NCBI RefSeq assembly: GCF_001858325.1
Contig: NZ_MBPP01000023.1
Coordinates: forward strand, 1 to 64,000
DNA from: Marinobacter sp. AC-23
Lineage (GTDB): Bacteria > Pseudomonadota > Gammaproteobacteria > Pseudomonadales > Oleiphilaceae
Length of the DNA: 64,000 bases
Reading direction: 5' to 3'
Shown here: positions 38,252-47,221 of the stretch, piece after piece
Numbering within the stretch: the stretch's first letter is position 1
Layout: the number at the start of each line of letters is the position of its first letter
The notes under the pieces: generated by a model
What the model saw: only the letters and a program-made list of their open reading frames with translations
Told to the model about the DNA's origin: nothing
Database searches by the model: none
Translations under genes and position numbers: made by a program

Positions 38252-38384
38252 GTAGTTGATTTATGCGCAACAAGGTCCGGAGAAATCACTGATAATCTCT
38301 TTGCAGCGGCGCGGGAGTCTATTAAGTACGTGCGTTACGATAATCATTGACAGCGCGTACCTAGGTGTGCAAACGTGATGATGT

Positions 38385-38396
38385 CTGATATATCAG
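38385..38396. promoter_or_regulatory. CTGATATATCAG palindrome, candidate GntR operator (site 2)
   Basis: A perfect 12-base palindrome, 130 bases before the TRAP binding-protein start, with the same core as site 1. Together the two sites bracket the divergent promoter region. Confidence 0.58.
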
Positions 38397-38526
38397 ATGG
38401 CATTACAAGATCTCGGAGTCATTCGGCTGCCCACTAAAATAAAGCGCGGGCAGAGAACACGCGGAAGGCGGCGAGACTGTGTCGAGCGGATTACCCGTTC
38501 GGCTAAAACAATAATGGAGATTACGC

Positions 38527-39558
38527 ATGCGTGCTCTAAAGAAGTTTCTTTCGACGACGTCCGCGATAATAGTTGCTGGCATCCTTTCAGTATCGACCGC
38601 GACTGCCCAAGACAGCCAAACCTGGCGTATCCAGACTCTTTGGCAGCCGGGCACGGCTAACCAGGAAGCATTTGAACGCTTTGCAAAGAACGTCAAGAAG
38701 AAAACCGACGGCCAGATTAATATCATCCCATTACCAGCTGGCGCAGTGGTTGGCGTTACCGAGACGCTTGATGCTGTAAGTCGGGGGATATTGCAGGGTC
38801 AGCACCCAGCGACCGTCTATTGGACCGGCCGTAACCCAGCTTTTGCGGTTCTTGGCGATTTGAATGCGGGCTACGAGGATCCACGCCAAGCCATGGAGTA
38901 TTTTTACGATTACGGCGGCCTTGAATTATTAGCAGAGGCCTACGAGCCCTTCGGACTACATCCCATTGGCGTTGCATGGTGGGGCGTCGAGTCTATTCCG
39001 ACAAACCGCCGCGTCGCGGGCGTAAAAGATCTCGAAGGTCTGAAAATACGTTTGCCCCAAGGCATGGCCTCGGAGTTGTTTGCCCATTTCGGCGCGGTGC
39101 CAGTCAACTTGCCTGGCTCCGAGGTCTTCAGCGCGATGGACGGGGGAACAATAGAAGCTACCGACTGGGGCACTCTGGCGATGAACGCCGAGCTCGGCTT
39201 TCATGATAAGGCCAAGTATGCCATCTACCCGGGAATTCACTCTATGCCTGCAGGTGATGTGTCAATCCCGTTGAAAACGTGGAACAGCTTGAGTAAGGAG
39301 AACCAGAAAGTATTAGTTGATGCTGTGCGGGCATTCAGCCTCGATATGATCGAAGCACTGGAAAAAGAGGATATTCAAGCAGCCAAGCGCCTGCAAGCCG
39401 AAGGTGTCGAACTGGTCGACTGGAGCGATAAAGACCGTCAGACCTTTCGTAAAGCAGCTGTTGATATCTGGCGCACGTACGGTGAAAAAAACGATCTCGC
39501 CGGTCGTGCTGTGGCGGGGCAGATCGAATTCCTACGCTCGAAGGGGCTAATCGATTAA
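38527..39558 (+). CDS. TRAP transporter substrate-binding protein (DctP type)
   Basis: A 343-residue periplasmic protein with a Sec signal (MRALKKFLSTTSAIIVAG, cleaved after STATA near residue 27). It belongs to the DctP-like family: GLKIRLPQGMASELFAHFGA (about 168-187) holds the conserved Arg that clamps substrate carboxylates, and PLPAGAVVGVTETLDAVSRG is an N-terminal lobe signature. The ligand is thus probably an organic acid. It is the first gene of the module that faces the GntR regulator, and a hairpin follows it, consistent with higher expression of the binding protein than of the permeases. Confidence 0.92.
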   Translation: MRALKKFLSTTSAIIVAGILSVSTATAQDSQTWRIQTLWQPGTANQEAFERFAKNVKKKTDGQINIIPLPAGAVVGVTETLDAVSRGILQGQHPATVYWTGRNPAFAVLGDLNAGYEDPRQAMEYFYDYGGLELLAEAYEPFGLHPIGVAWWGVESIPTNRRVAGVKDLEGLKIRLPQGMASELFAHFGAVPVNLPGSEVFSAMDGGTIEATDWGTLAMNAELGFHDKAKYAIYPGIHSMPAGDVSIPLKTWNSLSKENQKVLVDAVRAFSLDMIEALEKEDIQAAKRLQAEGVELVDWSDKDRQTFRKAAVDIWRTYGEKNDLAGRAVAGQIEFLRSKGLID

Positions 39559-39588
39559 GCGGATTTAACCAATCGCACTGAAGCGGCG

Positions 39589-39613
39589 GCATCGGTCGAT
39601 TACGCACCGATGC
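39589..39613 (+). terminator. Intercistronic hairpin after the TRAP binding protein
   Basis: Eight-base stem GCATCGGT/ACCGATGC with a 9-base loop, followed by CTTTC. Probably an attenuator or mRNA-stability hairpin. Confidence 0.45.
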
Positions 39614-39654
39614 CTTTCGGCCGATCAACGCATCTTCAATCCAGTAGGGACGAT

Positions 39655-40140
39655 ATGCACCTCATTAGTGCCTTCAACCAGAAACTCGGCGATTATTCCA
39701 GCCTTGTTTATCTCATTGTCTTCGGCGTTACGATTTTCGATGTAATTTGCCGTTATTTCCTGAACTCCCCAGCGTTGTGGGCCCTGGAATTGATAATTGC
39801 CCTAGCTGGCATTCACTACGTTCTTGCTGGCGCTCACGCGATAAAGAATAACGGCCATGTCCGTATTGACGTGATCTACAACATCCTGCCGGCTCGAGTA
39901 CGGCTGTGCATGGATGTCCTTGCCTATCTGCTCATGCTCAGCTTTCTCCTTATTGTCGCCTATTACGGCTATGAACAGGCGTACCCGGCAGTAATGATAG
40001 GCGAACGTAGTGGCGCGGGCTGGAACTCGCTCGCTCCCACCTTCATGAAAGCCGCCATACCTATCGGTGCCGGGTTAATGGCGCTGCAGACATTGGTCAG
40101 TCTAACTAACACGGTTAAGGAAATTCGTCATGAGTGGTGA
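39655..40140 (+). CDS. TRAP transporter small permease (DctQ)
   Basis: A 161-residue four-helix membrane protein of the DctQ family. The ATG at 39655 follows AGTAGGG and gives the proper first helix; the frame extends 15 residues further upstream without support. The NNGHVRIDVIYNILPARVR segment is typical of DctQ (conserved H-V-R-D pattern). It overlaps the large permease start by 11 bases. Confidence 0.9.
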   Translation: MHLISAFNQKLGDYSSLVYLIVFGVTIFDVICRYFLNSPALWALELIIALAGIHYVLAGAHAIKNNGHVRIDVIYNILPARVRLCMDVLAYLLMLSFLLIVAYYGYEQAYPAVMIGERSGAGWNSLAPTFMKAAIPIGAGLMALQTLVSLTNTVKEIRHEW

Positions 40141-41443
40141 AATAGTCAGCCTCGTTACGATCGGACTGTTGTTGCTGTTGCTGGTCACGGGCATACCGCT
40201 GGCTTTCGCTACCGGTATGACAGCGGTGGCCTTGACTTTGTGGTTGTTCGGCCCCGACACATTGTACTTCATTCCTAGTCGAATCTTTACCCTGATGAAC
40301 AACTATGCGCTTATTGCAGTGCCGTTGTTCGTGCTGATGGGCTGTATTCTGGAGAAGGCAGGGGTTATTGAACGTCTGTTTCGAGCTTTGCATATCTGGT
40401 CAGGCCGCCTGCGTGGCGGGCTCGCTATCGGTACACTGGCTGCGTCCACAATTATGGCTGCCATGGTCGGCGTGATTGGCGCTGAGATCGTGGTGCTGGG
40501 CTTGATCTGCTTGCCTGCAATGCTAGGCCGTCTATACGACAAGAAGTTGGCGTTAGGTGTGATTTGTGCGGGGGGCTCGCTCGGGACACTTTTGCCGCCT
40601 AGCATCGTGCTGATTATCTACGGCTTGGTGGCACAGGTGTCCATCGGGGATTTGTTTCTCGCTGCAGTAATGCCCGGACTTTTGCTGGTCTCGCTTTATG
40701 CCATCTATGTATTGATCCTCTGCTACCGCAATCCTGAACTAGGTCCACTTGCGCCAGTGGAAGAACGCGATATGTCGCTTAGGGAGAAGTTCGGGCTGGC
40801 GCGCGCTTTGATTTTGCCGAGCGCCCTCATAATGGCTGTGCTTGGATCCCTCTACCTGGGCATCGCTACGCCTACCGAAACAGCTGCCATCGGTGTTTTG
40901 GGCGCGCTATTTATCGCACTGGTAAATAGGGAGTTAACTTGGGATGCCGTCTATGAGTCGGTCAAGAAGACTGGCAGTACCGTGGCCATGCTCACTTGGA
41001 TCTTCTTCGGCGCGTCGGCTCTGGTGGCGGTTTACACCATGGCAGGCGGAACTACGTTTCTGCAGGACCTGATTACCGGCCTTCCGGTACCACCCATAGT
41101 GACCATCATGTTGATGATGTTGATTCTCATGGTTCTGGGTTGTTTTATCGACTGGATTGGCATTGTGCTCCTCACCATGCCCATCTTCGTGCCAGTGGTT
41201 GAGAGTCTCGGCATGGATCCGATCTGGTTCGGCATCCTGTTCACGATGAATATGCAAGTTTCCTATCTCACTCCGCCGTTCGGCCCAGCAGCGTTCTACT
41301 TGAAGGCGGTGGCGCCTGAAGGCATTAGTCTGAGTGACATTTTCAAGGGCGTCATACCCTTCATCGGGCTGCAGCTCATAGGTTTGACGCTGGTCCTCTT
41401 CTTTCCCGAAATTTCACTGTGGCTGCCGAGCCTCATGAAATAG
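40130..41443 (+). CDS. TRAP transporter large permease (DctM)
   Basis: A 437-residue permease with about twelve hydrophobic helices, of usual length for DctM. Signatures include GIPLAFATGMTAVALTLW near the start, a GCILEKAGVIERLF segment, the GGSLGTLLPPSIVLIIYG loop, and TPTETAAIGVLGALF. It uses a sodium or proton gradient to take up the acid delivered by the binding protein. Its stop is 35 bases before the FAD oxidoreductase gene. Confidence 0.92.
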   Translation: MSGEIVSLVTIGLLLLLLVTGIPLAFATGMTAVALTLWLFGPDTLYFIPSRIFTLMNNYALIAVPLFVLMGCILEKAGVIERLFRALHIWSGRLRGGLAIGTLAASTIMAAMVGVIGAEIVVLGLICLPAMLGRLYDKKLALGVICAGGSLGTLLPPSIVLIIYGLVAQVSIGDLFLAAVMPGLLLVSLYAIYVLILCYRNPELGPLAPVEERDMSLREKFGLARALILPSALIMAVLGSLYLGIATPTETAAIGVLGALFIALVNRELTWDAVYESVKKTGSTVAMLTWIFFGASALVAVYTMAGGTTFLQDLITGLPVPPIVTIMLMMLILMVLGCFIDWIGIVLLTMPIFVPVVESLGMDPIWFGILFTMNMQVSYLTPPFGPAAFYLKAVAPEGISLSDIFKGVIPFIGLQLIGLTLVLFFPEISLWLPSLMK

Positions 41444-41478
41444 CGGCTTCTCGCCTTTAACTTTTTTAGGAGCAGACA

Positions 41479-42810
41479 ATGCTTGATAGACGTCCGATAA
41501 CCGACATTCATGCCGACCTGCTGGTCGTCGGCGGAGGTGCTGCTGGAATGGCGGCTGCAGTGACCGCCGCACGCCGCGGTCTGAAGGTAACCTTACTGGA
41601 GCGCTACGGGTTTTGCGGCGGCGGCGCCGTAGCTGGGCTCTCGGGTACAATCTGCGGATTGTTCGAGGCACACGAAAGCGACACCGCCCCGCCGAAAAAG
41701 CTGGTATTCGGCTTTGTCGACGAGTTCATCAAGCGGATGAACGCGAAAGGTGGGCTGACTTCCCCTGTGCGGTACGGCAAGACCTTCACGCTGGTGCATG
41801 ACCCTCTGAAATGGAAGGGCGTGGCTGACGATATGTTGGAGGAGGCGGGAGTGCACATCGTTTATCACACGACGGTTACCGATGTGCTGATGGAGGGCGG
41901 AGAGCGCATTGCAGGGGTCGTCGCGTACAACAAGCAAGGCAAGTTGCGGGTGACTGCCGAGGTCACGATCGATGCCAGCGGTGACGGCGACCTTGCGGCT
42001 ATGTCGGGGCTGGATACGTTCATGGGCGTCAATGGCGTGGTCCAGAACCCGACGATGATCTTTCGGATCCTGGGCGTGGACGTAAAGCGTTTTCTGAACC
42101 GTTATGGCGAAGACAGCGTACTTGGCGCTGATGTATCAGAGGCTATCCGGCAAAGTAACGCCTCGGGCAAATATGTTTTACCGCGATCCAAAATTTTCCT
42201 GTTCCCGACCACGCGCCCTAACGAACTGTTGTGCAATAGCACCCGCGTTATCGGCCGAGACGGCCGTGAATTGAACCCCATCAACTCCGCCGATTTCACC
42301 GAAGCGGAGATTGCAGGGCGCAAGCAGGTGGAGGAGTACGTTCGCTTCTACCGCGACCAGCTAACCGGCTGCGAAAACGCGTTCGTCAACGATACCGGTG
42401 TTCAGGTCGGAGTGCGTCAAACTCGCCAGGTGCAGGGCGTGACCACACTCAAGAACGAGGACGTGGTTACGGGCCGCAAGTCGCAGAGCGGTATTGCGCG
42501 GTCGGCTTGGCCGATCGAAATGCACAGCGGCGAGAAGCCCAAGCTTGAGTGGCTGTTTAACGACTACTATGAGATTCCTTACGAATGCTTTGTCCCTGTA
42601 AAGGGTGAATCTCTGCTTACCGCCGGGCGTTGCCTGTCTGCTGAATCTGACGCCATGGCGTCTGCTCGGGTCACCGCGCAATGCTTCTCATACGGCCACG
42701 CAATTGGCCACGCAGCGAGCATCGCAGTTCTGGAGCGGATTGCACCGCGCCTCGTCGATCCGCTGGCGGTACGAGCCGCCGTCAACCGGGACGGCGCACA
42801 GCTCGACTGA
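41479..42810 (+). CDS. FAD-dependent oxidoreductase (PF12831 type)
   Basis: A 443-residue flavoprotein with an N-terminal FAD-binding Rossmann motif VVGGGAAGMAAAVTAARRG (about 15-33), the second signature IDASGDGDLAAMSG near 168, and the C-terminal LLTAGRCLSAESDAMASARV segment close to FAD. Members of this group oxidise or reduce diverse substrates and are often found with TRAP or tripartite carboxylate transporters in catabolic clusters. It should perform an early oxidation of the imported compound, but the substrate cannot be deduced. Ribosome site TTTTAGGAG precedes the ATG. Confidence 0.82.
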   Translation: MLDRRPITDIHADLLVVGGGAAGMAAAVTAARRGLKVTLLERYGFCGGGAVAGLSGTICGLFEAHESDTAPPKKLVFGFVDEFIKRMNAKGGLTSPVRYGKTFTLVHDPLKWKGVADDMLEEAGVHIVYHTTVTDVLMEGGERIAGVVAYNKQGKLRVTAEVTIDASGDGDLAAMSGLDTFMGVNGVVQNPTMIFRILGVDVKRFLNRYGEDSVLGADVSEAIRQSNASGKYVLPRSKIFLFPTTRPNELLCNSTRVIGRDGRELNPINSADFTEAEIAGRKQVEEYVRFYRDQLTGCENAFVNDTGVQVGVRQTRQVQGVTTLKNEDVVTGRKSQSGIARSAWPIEMHSGEKPKLEWLFNDYYEIPYECFVPVKGESLLTAGRCLSAESDAMASARVTAQCFSYGHAIGHAASIAVLERIAPRLVDPLAVRAAVNRDGAQLD

Positions 42811-42845
42811 ACGCACTACCAACATAGCAACAAGAGAAAATTCCC

Positions 42846-43589
42846 ATGATTAGATTAGATAAAAACAAACGCGTTGCGACTATCACGCTAGATCGTGCTG
42901 AGCGCCGCAACGCCCTGAATACTGTGATGGTCGAGGAGCTGGATCGCGCCTTATCTGAACTGGATCAAGACCAGACCATTGGTGCCGTGGTGCTGACGGG
43001 TGCGGCTCCGAGCTTTTGTGCCGGCTCTGACCTGAAAGAGCTTGGCAAGATGAACTTGGAGGAAATGGCTCATCACGAGGCCGGGACCGCTGCCGTAGCG
43101 CGTCGTATCGGGCTGTTGAGTACGCCGGTGGTCGCAGCGGTGGAAGGTGCGGCGTTTGGTGGGGGCTTCATCCTCGCCTGTTCTTGCGACCTGGTCGTGA
43201 CCGCCGCAGAGGCGCGCTGGAATCTGGCCGAGGTGCCCAACGGCTGGCTGCCGCCTTGGGGTCTACAAGCACTGGTTTCGCGGGTCGGGGCCGTGACGGC
43301 CCGCCGCCTGACCTGGGGTCACGAAGTTCTGAGCGGTGAAGATGCGCAGCGTCTGGGTGTAGCCGACTATCTCGCCGCCAACGGTGAGGCTGTGGCTCAG
43401 GCCCAAGAGTTGGCGGCGCGTATCGCATCTCTCCCAACGCCAGCCGTGGCCTCTACAAAGCAGTTCTTCAGCCAGCTTATCAATGGTAAGGCCGAGGTCA
43501 CTGACGCAATGGCCAATCGTATTTTTATTGATAACTGCCAGTACGACACCGCGAAGGCGACTCTGTCCAAGTTCGGAGTAAAGCTATGA
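42846..43589 (+). CDS. Enoyl-CoA hydratase/isomerase family protein
   Basis: A 247-residue crotonase-fold enzyme. The oxyanion segments are SFCAGSDLKELG near 57-68 and AAFGGGFILACSCDLVV near 101-117. The second catalytic region reads LAEVPNGWLPPWG; Glu is present, but the flanking residues differ from standard hydratases, so the reaction (hydratase, isomerase or hydrolase) is open. It overlaps the CoA-transferase gene by four bases (ATGA), so the two are coupled. Confidence 0.85.
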   Translation: MIRLDKNKRVATITLDRAERRNALNTVMVEELDRALSELDQDQTIGAVVLTGAAPSFCAGSDLKELGKMNLEEMAHHEAGTAAVARRIGLLSTPVVAAVEGAAFGGGFILACSCDLVVTAAEARWNLAEVPNGWLPPWGLQALVSRVGAVTARRLTWGHEVLSGEDAQRLGVADYLAANGEAVAQAQELAARIASLPTPAVASTKQFFSQLINGKAEVTDAMANRIFIDNCQYDTAKATLSKFGVKL

Positions 43590-45166
43590 ATAAGATCTGT
43601 ACTGCTCAAGAGGCCGTCTCGATCGTCGAGGACGGTGATGTTGTCTCCAGCGTTGGTGTGATTGGCTGGTTCACACCCGATGAAGTCCTGAAAGCGCTCG
43701 GTGAACGCTTTGAGAAGACCGCTGCGCCCAAAAACTTGACGTTCTACTTTCCGTGCGGGCTCGGGGATTCAGTTGAAATTCGTGGTATGGATCATGTCGC
43801 TCGGGAAGGGATGATGAAGCGAGTGGTGTCAGGTTCCTACATCAATCCAACCAACCCCAAGACCGGTGCCAGGCCTGAATTAATGCGCCTGATCCAAAAT
43901 AATCTGGTTGAGGCGTATAGCTGGCCGATCGGAGCCAGCATGCACTGGTTACGGGAGGTGGCCCGCAGGAGCCCAGGTTATCTGACCCGCATCGGCCTGG
44001 GTACATACATCGATCCGGAACAGACCGGCGGTAAGATGACCGAACTAGCAACGGACGAGCTGGTAAAGCGAGTAGAATTTGCTGGTGAAGACATGCTGTT
44101 TTACCCGACTTGGAAGCTAGATGTGGCGATCCTTCGGGCCACTACTTCCGATGACCTTGGAAACCTCTCCTTCGAGGAGGATCCGATGACTTCGTCTACT
44201 TTGGCTTTGGCTTTGGCCGTCAAGGCGTGCGGAGGCAAGGTTATCGCCCAAGTTAAACGCATTGTTCCGCGCGGCTCGAGGCGCGCAATAACTGTTACTG
44301 TGCCGGCCGCGCTGGTTGATAAAATCGTGGTCGCTCCCAACCAGATGATGGTTAGCGAGGTGCCGCTTGACGCAACTTATTTAGGTATAGAGCAGAAGCC
44401 GCTGGAGCAGCTGAAGAAGCTGCCTATGACCCCCGCTAAAATCATAGCACGTCGCGCTTCCCGTGAAGTTCGTCAGCATGAATTGACCATCTTCGGTTTC
44501 GGGGCTTCCTCGGACGTACCGCTAGTAATGGCCGAAGACGGCATGCTGACTGAAGATAATATCGATGACTACTGGTTTACCACCGAGCATGGCTCCTTCG
44601 GTGGCGTGGTAATGAATGGCTGGCAGTTTTCCTGCAACGTCAACCCGCGCGCCGTCATAGATGGCGTCAGTCAGTTTGACCTGATCGATGGAGGTTTGTG
44701 TGAGTTCGCCGCGCTTGCGTTCGCCCAGTTCGACTCCAGCGGTACCGTGAACGTTAGCCGCTTCGGCAAGGCGAATCCGGGCGCCGGTGGTTTTATCGAC
44801 ATAGCCCAAAATGCCAAGCGCTTGGTGTTTACCGGTACTTTTACAACTGGAGGTCTCGATCTGAGCTATTCGAAGGAGCAAGGCTTGAACATCGTGCGGG
44901 AGGGAAAGGTGAAAAAGTTTGTGAATTTAGCCGAGCACGTCACCTATCGGCTCCAAGACGGAGTCGGTCGAGGGCAGAATGCGCTGCTGATCACTGAGCG
45001 GGCTGTGTTCTCCGTTACACCTGAAGGCTTGGTGCTTGAGGAAATCGCGCCAGGGATAGATCTTGAGAAAGACGTTTTGGGTCAGATGGAATTTGCGCCG
45101 GTGAGGATTCGCGATCCGTTGACCATCATGGACTCTGAGCTCTTCCGAGACATCCCTCGGGGATAA
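43586..45166 (+). CDS. Family I acyl-CoA transferase
   Basis: A 526-residue single-chain CoA-transferase with both alpha and beta halves, as in YdiF-like acetyl-CoA:acyl-CoA transferases. The alpha half starts with AQEAVSIVEDGDVVSSVG; the beta half carries the catalytic Glu in TTEHGSFGG near residue 335 and GGLCEFAALAFAQFD after it. It would transfer CoA from acetyl- or succinyl-CoA to the imported acid, preparing it for the hydratase and dehydrogenase encoded on either side. The residue after the catalytic Glu is His, not the usual Asn or Ser, which may mark a distinct subgroup. Confidence 0.85.
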   Translation: MNKICTAQEAVSIVEDGDVVSSVGVIGWFTPDEVLKALGERFEKTAAPKNLTFYFPCGLGDSVEIRGMDHVAREGMMKRVVSGSYINPTNPKTGARPELMRLIQNNLVEAYSWPIGASMHWLREVARRSPGYLTRIGLGTYIDPEQTGGKMTELATDELVKRVEFAGEDMLFYPTWKLDVAILRATTSDDLGNLSFEEDPMTSSTLALALAVKACGGKVIAQVKRIVPRGSRRAITVTVPAALVDKIVVAPNQMMVSEVPLDATYLGIEQKPLEQLKKLPMTPAKIIARRASREVRQHELTIFGFGASSDVPLVMAEDGMLTEDNIDDYWFTTEHGSFGGVVMNGWQFSCNVNPRAVIDGVSQFDLIDGGLCEFAALAFAQFDSSGTVNVSRFGKANPGAGGFIDIAQNAKRLVFTGTFTTGGLDLSYSKEQGLNIVREGKVKKFVNLAEHVTYRLQDGVGRGQNALLITERAVFSVTPEGLVLEEIAPGIDLEKDVLGQMEFAPVRIRDPLTIMDSELFRDIPRG

Positions 45167-45178
45167 GTCGTTACAATC

Positions 45179-45209
45179 CTGCCTGGCCATCATGGCCAGG
45201 CAGTTTTTT
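45179..45209 (+). terminator. Rho-independent terminator after the CoA-transferase
   Basis: An 11-base perfect stem CTGCCTGGCCA/TGGCCAGGCAG with a TCA loop followed by TTTTTT, the best intrinsic terminator on this strand. It splits the module from the following acyl-CoA dehydrogenase gene. Confidence 0.85.
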
Positions 45210-45222
45210 CTGGAGAAGTTTC

Positions 45223-46365
45223 ATGCTTTTGGATCTGAATGATGATGAGATGATGTTGGTAGAAGCCGTATCGCGCTTCGCCGAACAGAAATTGGCGCCG
45301 GCGATGCCGGAGTACCTGCATCGGCATGAGTTTCCGGCGCAGCTGGTCGAGGCTTTTGGGGAGCTGGGTTATCTCGCACCGCCTATAACCCGGACTTCTC
45401 AGGTGCAGGCCTAGGCGTACGTGGTGCAGCCTGGTGGCTGAAATACTGGCCCGCACTGAGCCATCCTTTGCTGCTATCTTTCTGTGTAACAGCGCGCCGG
45501 CTTCGCTGCTGGCCAGCTACGGCTCCGATGAACTCAAGCAGGAGTGGCTTCGCCCACTTTGCGAGGGCGGCAAAATGATTGCGTCCTTCGGCGTTACCGA
45601 AGCTCATGGTGGCTCGGACGTCGCTAATATCAAGACGCGAGCAGTGCAGGACGGTGATGACTTTATCATTTCCGGCACCAAAATGTTTTCGACCAATGCG
45701 GGAACTGCGCTGCACGGTTTTTCGACAGTCGTCGCGATAACCGATCCCGAGCTGGGGCCCAAAGGCCTGTCCAGTTTCGTGGTACCGGTGGGCACTCCAG
45801 GCTTTAGCGTCGGTAAGCCGTCTAACAAGATCGGTTGGCGTTTCGCCGACTCGGTAGAGCTTTACCTGGACGACGTCCGGATACCGGCCCGAAACATGAT
45901 CGGTAATCGGGGCGATGGTTTGAAGCAAGTCCTGAGTGTGCTGAGTATCGGCCGTATTTTAGTGGGTGCCACAGGATTGGGGTTGGCGAGGCGTGCCATC
46001 GACCTTGCGAAATCCTACGGCCGTGACCGCGAGCTTTTTGGCGCCAGCATCCTTAAGCACCAGGGCTGGCTTTTCCACTAGCAGACATCCTGACCAAAAT
46101 TCACGCAGCTGAGCTCATGGTACGGCACTCCGCATGCCTTGTAGACGCCGGCCGACCGTTTCGCAACGAAACCTCGATGACCAAGTTGTTCACTAGTGAA
46201 TTGGCAGTAGAGGCAGCTCTCAAGGCCATTCAGGTCCACGGAGCCTACGGGATCTTCGACGAGTACCCCGTCTCGGGTTTGTTAGGCGAGGCCAAGGTAC
46301 TGGAGATTGTGGAGGGTACGAGTGAAATACAGCGCATGGTCATCGCTCGAGAGTTGCTCGACTGA
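45223..46365 (+). pseudogene. Acyl-CoA dehydrogenase, three frameshifts
   Basis: One acyl-CoA dehydrogenase in three or four frames. The N-terminal helices (MLLDLNDDEMMLVEAVSRFA) run to 45414; a short stretch reads YNPDFSGAGLGVRG in the next frame; the middle part (45434-46081) has the FAD and substrate signatures SFGVTEAHGGSDVAN and GRILVGATGLGLARRA; the last part has LGEAKVLEIVEGTSEIQRM and ends at 46365. Restoring one base at each of three places (near 45384, 45424 and 46066, where GGGCCTGG reads GGGCTGG) gives a continuous protein of about 381 residues. So it is probably intact in the organism. It likely oxidises the acyl-CoA made by the CoA-transferase. A terminator precedes it. Confidence 0.82.
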
Positions 46366-46700
46366 GGTACCGTAGTTCCATCCCCTCAGGCTGGCCGGGA
46401 TCGTTCATCAATTACGCTCGTCGAGGCTCGGACCAGTCGATTCTAATTAATATCCCAGCGGCTTGTGGGTTTCTCGCTGGTACAAAAACGAGGTGCTGTC
46501 TTAAAGTGTCTCGCAGGGCGCTCCCCCCTCCATTAATGGCTGCAGCTATCCATGCGATTCCGAAGTTGACGGGTCAACGCTTCACCACCGTGTACTCAGA
46601 TCCTGAGTCAAGCAAACCACTGGCAGTGCCTCAGTTTTTTATTCAGAAGCGAGCTATAGTCAAATCGAGCGCATGAGCATGAAACAGCGTTCCTGTTTGA
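46366..46700. other. Intergenic stretch
   Basis: About 335 bases between the acyl-CoA dehydrogenase and a small unidentified gene. I see no convincing gene, RNA or repeat in it; it probably marks the right edge of the accessory region. Confidence 0.4.
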
Positions 46701-47048
46701 TTGATCCTCTATCGCCTCTCCATCCGGGAACTCGACGTTGTTAACGATCAGTACCAGAAGCTGGAATCTCTTTATGCGCTTCCACGCCTTCTAGTCGGGC
46801 TCCATCAGTATGAATGCCATCGCCAGGGTGGTGTCTCGGGGTTCCGCAGTCTCGGTTTTTTTGGTTCGCAAGCGCAATGTTACAGAGGCCGACTCAATCG
46901 GTTGGTGGCGCGTCTGAAACATCTGAAGAATGTGTCGGGCCTCTACCGGCTGAACAATGAAGGCGAACGCGTTTTCGTTAACGATGAAGAAAACGATCGT
47001 ATCCGTAAGGAGTTTCGTACGCGGGTCCAGAATGAATGCGATATTTGA
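46701..47048 (+). CDS. Small hypothetical protein
   Basis: A 115-residue frame with a TTG start. It is basic and Leu/Arg-rich (LVARLKHLKNVSGLYRLNN) with no membrane segment. The regular alternation of charged and hydrophobic residues and the absence of low-complexity suggest a real helical protein. I do not recognise the family. It stands alone between the accessory region and the AI-2E gene. Confidence 0.45.
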   Translation: MILYRLSIRELDVVNDQYQKLESLYALPRLLVGLHQYECHRQGGVSGFRSLGFFGSQAQCYRGRLNRLVARLKHLKNVSGLYRLNNEGERVFVNDEENDRIRKEFRTRVQNECDI

Positions 47049-47090
47049 GTATGTTCTGGTTCGCTGTCTTCCTCCCGGCCCAAGTCGTTC

Positions 47091-47096
47091 TATAAT
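47091..47096 (+). promoter_or_regulatory. Candidate -10 box TATAAT before the AI-2E gene
   Basis: A consensus TATAAT 126 bases before the gene start. No convincing -35 box is visible at the usual spacing, so this is only a candidate. Confidence 0.3.
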
Positions 47097-47221
47097 GTGG
47101 TAAAGCCTTACTAGGGGTAGACTGTCCGGCGCAGTGCGCCAGTCAAAACCTTGGGTGGCATACCAAATTATCCGTGCAGCATCTATTAGTCGCGGCCCGG
47201 CTGTCAGGCTAGGAATTTCCT

